A stretch of 64,000 nt of DNA from Motilibacter deserti (lineage in GTDB: Bacteria > Actinomycetota > Actinomycetes > Motilibacterales > Motilibacteraceae): positions 1 through 64,000 of the forward strand of contig NZ_JAANNP010000009.1 in NCBI RefSeq assembly GCF_011250635.1, given 5' to 3'. The position numbers and the translations under genes were made by a program. The notes below the pieces were generated by a model. That model saw only the letters and a program-made list of their open reading frames with translations, ran no database searches and was not told the DNA's origin. The number at the start of each line of letters is the position of its first letter. Position 1 is the first letter of the stretch. This document shows positions 28,169 through 36,468 of this stretch, piece after piece.

Positions 28169-28263
28169 ACGAATCCGCCGTTCCCCGGTACCGCAGCGAC
28201 GGGCTCGGGGGACGTGGCCTCCGCGGGCCGGAAAAGCACGGGACACCCGCACCGGGCGCGGCC

Positions 28264-28269
28264 TAGCGT
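28264..28269 (+). promoter_or_regulatory. -10 box (TAGCGT), leaderless
   Basis: TAGCGT, six bases, then GTG 28276. Confidence 0.45.
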
Positions 28270-28275
28270 CCAGGG

Positions 28276-28830
28276 GTGGACGACGCGACACTCCCGCCCG
28301 GCCCGAGGGACGACGACCCCGCCCCGGACGCGTACGGCCGGGTCACCGGCGCCGTGCGCTTCGCCCCGCTGCACGGCGTCGCCCGCGGCCTCATCGCCCG
28401 GCTGCAGGCGGCGTACGACGTCGAGGTGGCGGACGCGACCGAGGAGCTCCGGCGCGAGCGTCCTGCGATCCCGGTCCTGGACGCGGTGCGGATCACGCCT
28501 CGTGCAGGCAGCGGCACGTCGCTCGTCGTCGGCCTGTCCCCCTTCCCCGGCGTCTCGCTCCGATTCGGCCGGAACGGGAGCGCCGCCTTCCCCACCTGCG
28601 GCTGCGACGCCTGCGACGAGCAGGTGAAGGATGAGGCCGATGAGCTGCGGGCGCTCGTCGACGACGTCGTCGAGGGGCGGGTCGAGGAGGAGGTACGCCG
28701 CGGCCCCGGGACCGCGGAGCTGACGCTGCGCCGCCCGGGGCGTGCGGGCACGACGTACCTCTACGGCGGGGAGGCGGAGGCCGAGGGAGAGCCGTGGCGC
28801 CGGACGTGGGGGCCGTGGCCGAGGCGGTAG
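28276..28830 (+). CDS. Conserved actinobacterial protein (DUF6226-like)
   Basis: 184 residues, soluble. A conserved central motif FPTCGCDACDE (Cys-rich, two CxC-type pairs) is preceded by a beta-rich segment (LVVGLSPFPGVSLRFGR) and followed by an acidic helix (VKDEADELRALVDDVVEGRVEEE). The resemblance to DUF6226 is from memory. The three cysteines in a short turn could bind metal or be redox-active. It starts leaderless at GTG 28276, divergent from the LacI operator cluster. Confidence 0.65.
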   Translation: MDDATLPPGPRDDDPAPDAYGRVTGAVRFAPLHGVARGLIARLQAAYDVEVADATEELRRERPAIPVLDAVRITPRAGSGTSLVVGLSPFPGVSLRFGRNGSAAFPTCGCDACDEQVKDEADELRALVDDVVEGRVEEEVRRGPGTAELTLRRPGRAGTTYLYGGEAEAEGEPWRRTWGPWPRR

Positions 28831-28918
28831 CCCGGGCTGGTGGCGGGCGCGCGCCGTTCCGCCGAGCTGCTCGTCCGCGCGGTGTGGCTCGTTCAGTGGC
28901 TCTGTCAGTGGGTCCCGC

Positions 28919-28924
28919 TAGCTT
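28919..28924 (+). promoter_or_regulatory. -10 box (TAGCTT), leaderless
   Basis: TAGCTT, six bases, then ATG 28931 of the DUF222/HNH gene. Confidence 0.45.
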
Positions 28925-28930
28925 GCGGCC

Positions 28931-30592
28931 ATGGAGTTCTCGGACGGCTCGAGGCGCGCGACCATGACGGTCGTGCGGCTCGATGCCGCCCGGTGGGCGC
29001 GACAGGTGAGGAGCGAGCAACGGCGGACCGCGGCGGCGAGCTCCGCCTCCACCTCGGCCTCGGCCTCGGCCTCGGCCTCGAAGGCGAGCGAAGCCTCGGC
29101 GCACGAGCCGAGCCACGAAGGCGCCTCCGGCAAGGGTGAACGCAGCGTCTCTCCTGCACAGCACTCGCTGGACGAGCTTCGCGAGCAGGCCGAGCGCGAG
29201 GCGGGGACCGTCCTGGAGCTCACGCTCGCCCGCGCCGCCCAGGGTGACGCGGTGGCAAGCGGCTCGCTCAGCGCGAGTGTCGTGCTGAGGCTCATGCCGC
29301 CGGACGGGGAGCCCGTCGCCGCGTTCGTCGCGGCCGTGCCCCCGGGGCCCGCGCTGATCGCAGTGCTCGAATGCGTGGCAGCACGCGCGTTGTCCGCGGA
29401 CGACCGCGTCGAGGTCGTCCGCGGTTGGGAGCGAGCGGGCGCGTGGCTCGCTGCGCGCCAGGCCCGGGCGCTCGCGGCGGCCGCCGAGGCCGCCGCCGTC
29501 GAGCTGGCCCCGCAGCCGGGCAGTCCCGCGGCCGAGCACTGGTCGGGCGAGCAGGCTGGGGAGGCCGAGATCGGCGCAGCGGTCCGGTGGTCGCAGCCGA
29601 CCGTCGCGAACCGGATCCACCTTGCCGGTGAGCTGACCGGGCGGTGCGTGCCGACGCTGGACGAGCTGGAGGCCGGCCGCCTCGAGCCACGCCAGGCCGC
29701 AGCTGTGGTCGAGGCGTGCGGCCCGTTGGGCGACGCCGCAGCCGCTCAGGTGCAGCAGCGAGTGCTGGGCCGCGCGGGCAAGCAGACCGTCGCCCAGCTG
29801 CGACGGTCGCTGAGACGGGCGGTCATCGCGGCTGACCCGTCGACAGCGGCCGAGCGGCAGGCGGCGGCGCGCGCAGAGCGTGACGTGGCCCTGACTACGC
29901 TGCCGGACGGAATGGCGCAGGTCGCGCTGACGACCGATGCCGCGGGAGCGCAGACGGTGTGGGCGGCCTTGGACGCGGTCGCGGCCCACCTCCCAGCAGT
30001 GGACCCGGAGGGCCGTCCCGTGCCGGTCGCCGCGCGCCGGGCCGACGGACTGGTCGCGCTCTGCGCCGCGGTCCTCGGTGACCCCGACGTGCTGCCGGGG
30101 TTGGCGCACGCCGCCACACAGCGGCCCGCGGTGCGCGTCACCGTGTCGCTCGACACACTGCTCGGCCTGTCGGAGCGTCCGGGCGAGCTGGACGGCTACG
30201 GGCCGATCCCGGCGCCGATGGCTCGCGAGCTGGCTGCGGACGGCACGTGGCGACGCTGGACGCTGGAGCCGCAGACCGGCCAGCTACTGGACGTCGGCTC
30301 GTGCACCTACCGCCCGAGCGCTCGCTTGGCGGCCTTTGTCACGGCGCGGGACCGGACCTGCCGCGGCCCGGGCAGCGGATACCCCGCGGACCGAGCGGAC
30401 CTCGACCACGTCGCGGAGTTCGACGGCGCCAACACGACGCGTGCGAACCTCCAGCCGTTACGACGCCGCTGGCACAACGCCAAGACGCACGGCGGCTGGC
30501 GCCCGACGCGAGCGCCCGACGGAACGGTGACGTGGCGGACGCCCCTCGGCCGGCGCTACGTCATCCCGCCCGAGGATCTCGACCCCGAATGA
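28931..30592 (+). CDS. DUF222 / HNH endonuclease-domain protein
   Basis: 553 residues. The long DUF222 region (~110-440; PSVANRIHLAGELT-type segments, here PTVANRIHLAGEL, and RQAAAVVEACGPLGD) ends in an HNH nuclease fold: RDRTCRGPGSGYPADRADLDH, a conserved N, then WHNAKTHGGW. This '13E12' type is multicopy and variable in actinobacteria and often sits in accessory DNA. A Ser/Ala run near residues 37-57 comes from a TCGGCC microrepeat. Codon 510 is TTA, the rarest codon in such genomes, next to the HNH site. Biological role is not settled. Confidence 0.85.
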   Translation: MEFSDGSRRATMTVVRLDAARWARQVRSEQRRTAAASSASTSASASASASKASEASAHEPSHEGASGKGERSVSPAQHSLDELREQAEREAGTVLELTLARAAQGDAVASGSLSASVVLRLMPPDGEPVAAFVAAVPPGPALIAVLECVAARALSADDRVEVVRGWERAGAWLAARQARALAAAAEAAAVELAPQPGSPAAEHWSGEQAGEAEIGAAVRWSQPTVANRIHLAGELTGRCVPTLDELEAGRLEPRQAAAVVEACGPLGDAAAAQVQQRVLGRAGKQTVAQLRRSLRRAVIAADPSTAAERQAAARAERDVALTTLPDGMAQVALTTDAAGAQTVWAALDAVAAHLPAVDPEGRPVPVAARRADGLVALCAAVLGDPDVLPGLAHAATQRPAVRVTVSLDTLLGLSERPGELDGYGPIPAPMARELAADGTWRRWTLEPQTGQLLDVGSCTYRPSARLAAFVTARDRTCRGPGSGYPADRADLDHVAEFDGANTTRANLQPLRRRWHNAKTHGGWRPTRAPDGTVTWRTPLGRRYVIPPEDLDPE

Positions 30593-30942
30593 CGCGTGCC
30601 CTTCCGCGACCCGACCCGGTCATACGTACGACCCCACCCCGCGCACGCGCATCGAGCTCCGGCGTGATGTTGCGCCGCGCAACCCGATCACACGCACGAG
30701 CTGACCACACGCACGAGCCGACCACGCGCGCCGAGCCGACCACACGCGCCGAGCCGACCACACGCGCCGAGCCGACCACCCACACCGAGCCGACCACCCA
30801 CGCCGACCACGCACGCCCCGGTCAGTTCGCATCACGCACACGCCGTGACCTCTCGGGAGCCGACCTCTGCGCGGGGCATGCGCAGCCCTCGGCGAGCGCA
30901 CCCTCGCGCGGGCTGAGACGGCAGCTTGCTGTGGCGACGACC
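30593..30942. other. 350-bp intergenic stretch dominated by a minisatellite
   Basis: No gene supported. The central third is a tandem 17/18-bp repeat (30698-30810). The reading frame of the following secreted protein happens to stay open across it, giving a TTRAEP repeat, but there is no ribosome site or signal peptide upstream of it, so translation is unlikely. Confidence 0.5.
30698..30810. repeat. 17/18-bp tandem repeat, six units
   Basis: Units of the form GAGCCGACCACACGCGCC begin at 30698, 30715, 30733, 30751, 30769 and 30787, with a degenerate partial copy after. The first unit is 17 bp and the others 18 bp. Copies are close to identical in the middle and drift at both ends, the picture of replication slippage. 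Confidence 0.8.
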
Positions 30943-31431
30943 ATGAGCGGCACGAATCCCGCCTCAGGTATCACCCACGCCCGCCGGGGACTCCTCTCCC
31001 CCGTGCTACGACGACTCGCTCTCGGCCTCGCGTGTGCCGCCGCCGCCCTCGCCCTTCCCGCGCCCGCAGCCCACGCCGACGACATGGTCTGGTTCCAGAC
31101 GCCGTCGCGGAACATCCAGTGCGCCGTCTACAGCGCAGACGGATGGCAGCTGCGCTGCGACATGCTCGAGACGACCAACACGCCGCCGCGACGCCCGCGC
31201 TCGTGCGACTTCGACTACGGGCACGCGTTCGGGCTGACGGCCACCGGCAAGGGCCGCTACCTCTGCGTGAGCGACTTCGTCGGCGACCCCGAGCGCGCTC
31301 GCACGGTGAAGTACGGACGCTCGATCCGCGTCGGCCCCTTCACCTGCAGCTCGCGCGAGAGCGGCCTCACGTGCAGCAACCGGCGTGCGCACGGCTTCTC
31401 GCTCAGCAAGGCCCGGCAGCGCGTCTTCTGA
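30943..31431 (+). CDS. Small secreted protein (DUF6636-like)
   Basis: 162 residues. A basic N-region (RRGLLSPVLRR) and hydrophobic core (LALGLACAAAALALPAPAAHA) form a signal peptide. The mature part begins DDMVWFQTPSRNIQCAVY, similar to DUF6636 proteins that open with an F.TPS.NI.C motif. Six cysteines in the mature chain suggest three disulfides. ATG 30943 is chosen because it directly precedes the signal sequence; GTG 30931 is also possible. Function unknown. Confidence 0.7.
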   Translation: MSGTNPASGITHARRGLLSPVLRRLALGLACAAAALALPAPAAHADDMVWFQTPSRNIQCAVYSADGWQLRCDMLETTNTPPRRPRSCDFDYGHAFGLTATGKGRYLCVSDFVGDPERARTVKYGRSIRVGPFTCSSRESGLTCSNRRAHGFSLSKARQRVF

Positions 31432-31549
31432 CGGCGGCGAGCGGGCCGTCGCAGCCCGAGGATGGCACGTCCAGCGGAACTGCGATCGCGGGCCGAGCCC
31501 GAAACGTGGTGGAGTGACCGGCGCCCTGGCCGAGCCGGGCTCGGCGCAG

Positions 31550-31741
31550 TGACGAGCACTGCGAGCCGCGCGCTGTGTTGACGAGCGCTGTGTCGACGGG
31601 CGCTCGCATGCCGGAACGCGGCGGAGAAACGAGCCTCGCGACAGGCCCCAGCGCACTGACAGGCACTGGCGAATCGGCCAAGCGGAGACAAGCCTGGCGA
31701 GCCGGGTCGGGGGCACTGACGGGCACTACCGAGACGGTCCC
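31550..31741. repeat. Dispersed TGACRRGCRCT 11-mers and a ~60-bp duplication
   Basis: TGACGAGCACT (31550), TGACGAGCGCT (31579), CGACGGGCGCT (31594), TGACAGGCACT (31657) and TGACGGGCACT (31717). The last two lie within an imperfect duplication (31621-31681 and 31682-31741), each unit opening GCGGAGA and containing AGCCT. Confidence 0.55.
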
Positions 31742-31766
31742 GGCGTAGCGACGGCTGCAACGCAAG

Positions 31767-31772
31767 TAGCCT
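31767..31772 (+). promoter_or_regulatory. -10 box (TAGCCT) of maf, leaderless
   Basis: TAGCCT, six bases, then GTG 31779. Confidence 0.5.
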
Positions 31773-31778
31773 CCCGCC

Positions 31779-32372
31779 GTGCCCCGGCTCGTCCTCGCCT
31801 CCCAGTCCCCCGCCCGCCTCGCGACCCTGCGTGCCGCCGGCCTCGACCCCGAGGTCCTGGTCAGCGGCGTGGACGAGTCCGACGTGACCGGTGCCCCGGC
31901 GTACGTCGCGCTCGAGCTCGCCACCCGGAAGGCCCGCGCGGTGGCGGGACGGGTCGAGGGCGCGGCCCTGGTCGTGGGCTGCGACTCGGTGCTCGAGCTG
32001 GACGGGGAGGCGCACGGCAAGCCCGTCGACGCCGCGCAGGCCCGCGAGCGGTGGCAGCGGATGCGCGGGCGCAGCGGCACCCTGCACACCGGCCACTGCG
32101 TGATCGACACGGCGAACGGCCGCGAGGTCACGCGCGGCGCGGCAACGCTGGTGCGGTTCGCCGAGGTCACCGACGCCGAGATCGAGGCCTACGTCGCGAC
32201 CGGCGAGCCGCTCGTCGTCGCGGGCGCGTTCACCGTCGACGGCCTGGGCGGGGCCTTTGTCGAGAGCCTCGAGGGCGACCCCCACAACGTCGTCGGCATC
32301 AGCCTGCCGCTGCTGCGCCGCATGCTCGCCGAGCTCGACGTGGCCTGGCCCTCGCTCTGGGCCAAGAGCTGA
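31779..32372 (+). CDS. maf: Maf-family nucleoside triphosphate pyrophosphatase
   Basis: 197 residues. Maf proteins hydrolyse non-canonical or m5U/pseudoU NTPs (and dTTP/UTP) to monophosphates, as house-cleaning or septum-linked enzymes. Hallmarks: LVLASQSPARLATLRAAG (the SxSPRR-type loop, here SQSPAR), VVGCDSVLELDGE with the catalytic Asp, GKPVDAAQARE and VEGDPHNVVG-like ESLEGDPHNVVGISL. In mycobacteria maf follows accE directly; here 11 kb separates them. Confidence 0.92.
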   Translation: MPRLVLASQSPARLATLRAAGLDPEVLVSGVDESDVTGAPAYVALELATRKARAVAGRVEGAALVVGCDSVLELDGEAHGKPVDAAQARERWQRMRGRSGTLHTGHCVIDTANGREVTRGAATLVRFAEVTDAEIEAYVATGEPLVVAGAFTVDGLGGAFVESLEGDPHNVVGISLPLLRRMLAELDVAWPSLWAKS

Positions 32373-32435
32373 CGGTCCCGACGCGGACCTGAGGCGCCCG
32401 CCCGCACGCGCCGCCGCACGTCCGCGCCGTCCACC

Positions 32436-32486
32436 CGTTCGCGCCGTCCGCCCGTTCGCGCCGTCCGCCCGTTCGCGCCGTCCGCC
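32436..32486. repeat. 17-bp tandem repeat, three perfect units
   Basis: CGTTCGCGCCGTCCGCC at 32436, 32453 and 32470, with degenerate copies on both sides, in the gap between maf and the convergent sulfotransferase. CGCGCTACGCGTGCGC also occurs twice, 60 bp apart (near 32517 and 32577), the second covering the sulfotransferase stop. Confidence 0.75.
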
Positions 32487-32580
32487 CGTCCGCGCCGCCG
32501 CACGTCCGCGCCGTCCGCGCTACGCGTGCGCCCGGGCCGCCCGCCCCCGCCCGCGCTCGCGCCGCCCGCGCCCGCCCGCG

Positions 32581-33765
32581 CTACGCGTGCGCGCGCCGGC
32601 CCCGTACGCGCCGGCGCAACGACAGCCGCGCCCGCTCCACGACACCGGGCGTGCGCTGCTCGACCACGCTGGCAGCGGCGCGCGCGGGCTTCGACCCCGG
32701 AGCCGGCGCGACCGCGGCGGCGACGACGGCCGCGGCCGCAGCGGCCCGCAGGTCGTCGAGCACCGAGTAGCCCACGTCCTCGGCGTCCTTCGGCACCCGC
32801 GGCTCGAGGTCGGTGAGCTCGCCGATGACGCGTACGCCCGACTCCTGCAGCCCGGCGATGTCATGGGCCGCCCACTCCTCGACGGCGGTGCGCCACTGCG
32901 CAGGGATCACGATCTTCGGCCCGCGGTCCTCGCGGGGCACGAGCCCGTCGCGGATGATCGTGCGGCGCAGCTCGTTCGCCCGGTGCAGCGGCCACTCCTG
33001 CGCACGCAGCACGGCGTTGACCGAGGCCATGAGCTCGGCCTCGGGCCAGGTCAGCCCGACGTGGGCCTCGGCCGCGGTGAGCTTCGGCTGCGGCAGCGCC
33101 GCCAGGCCCGGGACGTCCAGCGCGGACAGGAACCGGTCCCACAGCAGCCGCGGCGGCGAGCCGGCGTTCGTGATGACGCGGACGTTGTCGATGCCGACGA
33201 CGTCGCCCCAGCGACGCACCAGGTCGGCGAGGGCGTACGCCCGCCACGGCGCCCGCACCACGTCGTCCGCGTCGCGCTGGGCGGCCGCCCGCCGGTCGTC
33301 GGCCCGGGCCGCGAGGAACGCCTCGAAGGAGTGGCTCTGGCTGGCGCGGACGTTCTGCTGCCACGCCGAGCTCAACGTGCGGGCCAGGTCGCGCGCCGTC
33401 ACGAGCACGGTGACGTCGTCCCCGCCGAGCGCCTCGACCGTCCGACGGACCCCGCTCGGGCGCAGGAACGCCAGCCCCTCGGCCGAGAGCAGCACCGCCC
33501 CGGGCGCCTGCTCGATCTCCCCCCGCAGCCACTCCCAGGTCGGGGCGGCGTCGGCGGCGTGCTGGTCGCTGACGTACGCGATCTCCCCGGGCAGCAGCCC
33601 GTAGAACGCGCGCTGGTGGTTGGGCACGTCGAACTCGTCACCGCGCCGCACCGGGTAGGCCACCCCCGCCGCGGCCAGCGCGTCGACGTTCTCCGCCAGA
33701 CCGTGCTGCAGGTAGGTGGTCCCGGACTTCTGCAGTCCGACGTGTAGCAGGACTCGCGAGGCCAT
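32581..33765 (-). CDS. Sulfotransferase-like P-loop protein
   Basis: 394 residues. The N-terminus [20 protein letters not shown] contains the 5'-PSB loop (KSGTTYLQ) that binds PAPS in sulfotransferases; the 3'-phosphate region is likely [20 protein letters not shown] (conserved R and S). Length suits a cytosolic carbohydrate or lipid sulfotransferase. The last ~70 residues are Ala- then Arg-rich ([29 protein letters not shown]), look unrelated to the fold and merge into the repeat-rich DNA downstream, so the C-terminus may be eroded or extended. Acceptor unknown. Confidence 0.75.
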   Translation of the reverse strand: MASRVLLHVGLQKSGTTYLQHGLAENVDALAAAGVAYPVRRGDEFDVPNHQRAFYGLLPGEIAYVSDQHAADAAPTWEWLRGEIEQAPGAVLLSAEGLAFLRPSGVRRTVEALGGDDVTVLVTARDLARTLSSAWQQNVRASQSHSFEAFLAARADDRRAAAQRDADDVVRAPWRAYALADLVRRWGDVVGIDNVRVITNAGSPPRLLWDRFLSALDVPGLAALPQPKLTAAEAHVGLTWPEAELMASVNAVLRAQEWPLHRANELRRTIIRDGLVPREDRGPKIVIPAQWRTAVEEWAAHDIAGLQESGVRVIGELTDLEPRVPKDAEDVGYSVLDDLRAAAAAAVVAAAVAPAPGSKPARAAASVVEQRTPGVVERARLSLRRRVRGRRAHA

Positions 33766-33772
33766 GCTCCTG

Positions 33773-33778
33773 ACCTTA
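33773..33778 (-). promoter_or_regulatory. -10 box (TAAGGT) of the sulfotransferase gene
   Basis: Minus-strand TAAGGT, seven bases, then ATG 33765. Confidence 0.4.
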
Positions 33779-33840
33779 GCGTCCGCGCCCCGCGCCCCCG
33801 CCTTGCCGCACGCAGCGCAGGGGGCCCGGCACCGGACGGC

Positions 33841-33846
33841 TAGGGT
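33841..33846 (+). promoter_or_regulatory. -10 box (TAGGGT) of accA
   Basis: TAGGGT lies 31 bases before TTG 33878, leaving room for a short leader with the GGGAGGG ribosome site. It is not leaderless, unlike accD and birA. Confidence 0.4.
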
Positions 33847-33877
33847 GACCATCTCGTCCAAGCCGGGAGGGCGTCAG

Positions 33878-35641
33878 TTGCGCAAGGTCCTCATCGCCAA
33901 CCGAGGCGAGATCGCCGTCCGCATCGCGCGCGCCTGCCGCGACAGCGGCATCCAGAGCGTCGCCGTCTATGCGGACCCCGACCGCAACGCGCTGCACGCG
34001 CGGATCGCGGATGAGGCGTACTCCCTCGGCGGCTCCACCCCCGCCGACAGCTACCTCGTGATCGACAAGATCCTTGCTGTCGCCCGGCAGAGCGGCGCCG
34101 ACGCCGTGCACCCCGGCTACGGGTTCCTCGCGGAGAACGCCGACTTCGCCGAGGCCGTGCTGGCCAACGACATGACCTGGGTCGGTCCCCCGCCGTCGGC
34201 GATCCGCGCGCTCGGGGACAAGGTCACCGCCCGCCACATCGCCCAGAAGGTCGGCGCCCCGCTCGTCCCCGGCACCTCCGACCCGGTCGCCGGCTCGGCC
34301 GAGGTCGTCGAGTTCGCCCGCGAGCACGGCCTGCCGGTCGCCATCAAGGCCGCGTTCGGCGGCGGCGGGCGTGGCCTCAAGGTCGCCCGCACGCTGGAGG
34401 AGATCCCCGAGCTCTACGACTCGGCGGTGCGTGAGGCCGTCACGGCGTTCGGGCGCGGCGAGTGCTTCGTCGAGCGCTACCTCGACCGTCCGCGTCACGT
34501 CGAGACCCAGTGCATCGCCGACACCCAGGGCAACGTCGTCGTCGTCAGCACGCGCGACTGCTCACTCCAGCGGCGCCACCAGAAGGTCGTCGAGGAGGCG
34601 CCCGCGCCCTTCCTCAGCGCGGCCCAGATCGACCGGCTCTACGACTCCTCCAAGGCGATCCTGCGCGAGGCCGGCTACGTCGGCGCCGGGACGTGTGAGT
34701 TCCTGGTCGCCGAGGACGGCACGATCTCCTTCCTCGAGGTCAACACCCGGCTCCAGGTCGAGCACCCGGTCTCCGAGGAGGTCACCGGTATCGACCTGGT
34801 GCGTGAGCAGCTGCGGGTCGCGGCCGGCGAGCCGCTGGGCTACGACGACCCGCCGGTGCGCGGGCACGCGATGGAGTTCCGCATCAACGGCGAGGACCCG
34901 TCGAACAACTGGATGCCTGCTCCCGGCCGGGTCACCCGCTGGCGCCCGCCGGGCGGCATCGGCGTCCGGCTCGACGCCGGTGTCGAGGAGGGCTCCGAGG
35001 TCGGCGGCGCGTTCGACTCGCTGCTCGCCAAGCTGATCGTCACCGGCTTCTCCCGGGAGCAGGTGCTCGAGCGCGCCCGCCGCGCGCTCGCCGAGTTCGA
35101 GGTCGAGGGCATGCCCACCGCGCTGCCCTTCCACCGGGCCGTGCTCGAGGACGCCGCGTTCACCGACAACCCGTTCCGCGTCCACACCCGCTGGATCGAG
35201 ACCGAGGCCCGGCTGGACCTCGACGCCTACGCCGGCCCCCACGTGCACCCCGAGGGCGAGGGCGACCGCGAGCGCGTCGTCGTCGAGGTCGGCGGCAAGC
35301 GGCTCGAGGTCGTGCTCCCCGGATGGGTCACCGCCGGCGCCGCCTCGGTCGCGTCGGCGAGCGGGCGCGTACGCCGCCCCGCCCGCCGCGGCGGCCGCAC
35401 CGAGCCGACGATCGCGGCCCCGAGCGGCGACGCCGTCACGAGCCCGATGCAGGGGACGATCGTGAAGGTCGCCGTCGCCGAGAGCCAGGAGGTCGCCGCC
35501 GGGGACCTGCTCGTCGTGCTCGAGGCGATGAAGATGGAGCAGCCGCTCAACGCGCACAAGGCGGGCAAGGTCACCAACCTTGCGGCCACGGTCGGCGCGA
35601 CGCTCGCCAGCGGCGCGGTCATCTGCGAGATCACCGACTGA
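33878..35641 (+). CDS. accA: Acetyl/propionyl-CoA carboxylase alpha subunit (biotin carboxylase + BCCP)
   Basis: 587 residues. The biotin carboxylase half shows [18 protein letters not shown] at the start, [15 protein letters not shown] (ATP-grasp Gly loop), [15 protein letters not shown] and the RINGEDP segment. A linker is followed by the biotinyl domain with EAMKMEQP, whose Lys is biotinylated by BirA. Start is TTG 33878, preceded by GGGAGGG; an upstream GTG overlaps the -10 box and lacks a ribosome site. This subunit should work with AccD (18700) and AccE (20316) in malonyl- or methylmalonyl-CoA formation. Confidence 0.93.
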   Translation: MRKVLIANRGEIAVRIARACRDSGIQSVAVYADPDRNALHARIADEAYSLGGSTPADSYLVIDKILAVARQSGADAVHPGYGFLAENADFAEAVLANDMTWVGPPPSAIRALGDKVTARHIAQKVGAPLVPGTSDPVAGSAEVVEFAREHGLPVAIKAAFGGGGRGLKVARTLEEIPELYDSAVREAVTAFGRGECFVERYLDRPRHVETQCIADTQGNVVVVSTRDCSLQRRHQKVVEEAPAPFLSAAQIDRLYDSSKAILREAGYVGAGTCEFLVAEDGTISFLEVNTRLQVEHPVSEEVTGIDLVREQLRVAAGEPLGYDDPPVRGHAMEFRINGEDPSNNWMPAPGRVTRWRPPGGIGVRLDAGVEEGSEVGGAFDSLLAKLIVTGFSREQVLERARRALAEFEVEGMPTALPFHRAVLEDAAFTDNPFRVHTRWIETEARLDLDAYAGPHVHPEGEGDRERVVVEVGGKRLEVVLPGWVTAGAASVASASGRVRRPARRGGRTEPTIAAPSGDAVTSPMQGTIVKVAVAESQEVAAGDLLVVLEAMKMEQPLNAHKAGKVTNLAATVGATLASGAVICEITD

Positions 35642-35645
35642 CGCC

Positions 35646-35783
35646 GTGGGCGGCGTCTCGGCCAGCGAGGCCCTGCTGCTCGTCCTGATGCTGGTGCTGC
35701 TCGTCGGGGCGGCGCTCGCGCTGGGTGTCGCGTTCGGCAGTGCCGAGCGGCGGCGTCGGGATCAGCGCAGGCGCGGGCGCTGA
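35646..35783 (+). CDS. Small single-helix membrane protein
   Basis: 45 residues from GTG 35646, four bases after the accA stop. One membrane helix (ALLLVLMLVLLVGAALALGVAFG) is followed by a strongly basic tail (SAERRRRDQRRRGR), so N-out/C-in topology is expected. The tight spacing suggests cotranscription with accA. No family recognised. Confidence 0.5.
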   Translation: MGGVSASEALLLVLMLVLLVGAALALGVAFGSAERRRRDQRRRGR

Positions 35784-35918
35784 CGGTGCAAGCGCGGCCA
35801 GATCGAGCTCTTCGCTAGGGTTCGGACCACTTCGGGCAGCGCAGCCTGTGCACTCGAGGCGATTCCTTCAAGCGTGGACCCGAGGCAGGGACATGATCCG
35901 GACGGACAGGAGCCGCTG

Positions 35919-36458
35919 ATGCCCGCAGACGTCGACCAGCTCGAGGCCGTCCTGGACAAGACCGCGCGCCTGATCGCGGAGGTCCGGCCCGAGCAGGGCA
36001 GCCTGCCGACGCCGTGCCCCGACTACGACGTCGCGACGCTGGTCGGCCACACGGTCGAGTGGGTGGGCCACTTCGCGGACGCGCTTGCAGGCGGGCCGGC
36101 CACCCCGCAGCCCGGGCAGCTGGCCGAGGACCAGTTCCGCGCGAGCGCCGAGCGGGCCGTCGCGGCCCTGCGGGCCGGCGCAATGGAGCGCGAGGTGACG
36201 CTGGGCGAGATGACCCTGCCCGGCAGCGCCGTCGCCGGGATGATGCTCATGGAGTACGTCGGCCACGGCTGGGACCTCGCGACTGCGACCGGGCAGCCGA
36301 TCCCGTACGCCCCCGACGAGGCCGAGAGCGCGCTCGCCACGGGACGGGGGATGCTCACTCCCGAGCTGCGCGGGGACGCCTTCGCGCCCGAGGTCCCCAT
36401 CGCCGACGACGCGCCGGCGGTCGACCGCTTCGTCGCGTTCCTGGGGCGTACGGCCTGA
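35919..36458 (+). CDS. TIGR03086/DinB-like metal-binding protein (mycothiol-dependent family)
   Basis: 179 residues from ATG 35919, with AGGAG seven bases upstream. A four-helix DinB-type fold is suggested by DVATLVGHTVEWVGHFADAL (first metal His in a long helix), a middle helix and YVGHGWDLATATG (the HGWDLA motif), the pattern of the TIGR03086 group related to mycothiol-dependent maleylpyruvate isomerase. These actinobacterial proteins bind a divalent metal through three His/Asp residues and use or are inferred to use mycothiol. Substrate unknown. Confidence 0.8.
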   Translation: MPADVDQLEAVLDKTARLIAEVRPEQGSLPTPCPDYDVATLVGHTVEWVGHFADALAGGPATPQPGQLAEDQFRASAERAVAALRAGAMEREVTLGEMTLPGSAVAGMMLMEYVGHGWDLATATGQPIPYAPDEAESALATGRGMLTPELRGDAFAPEVPIADDAPAVDRFVAFLGRTA

Positions 36459-36468
36459 CCTCCCGGGC

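Larger units (their letters stand above)
31432..31778. other. 347-bp intergenic stretch with degenerate repeats
   Basis: No gene supported. It contains two imperfect ~60-bp direct repeats and several copies of an 11-mer (see the repeat entry), ending at the maf promoter. Confidence 0.5.

Noticed and set aside
30698-30810. CRISPR array
   Set aside because: Units are directly tandem with no unique spacers and no cas genes are near.
30247-30942. Upstream extension of the secreted 162-residue protein through the repeat array
   Set aside because: The frame is open, but a real signal peptide begins after ATG 30943 and the upstream part overlaps the HNH gene in another frame.
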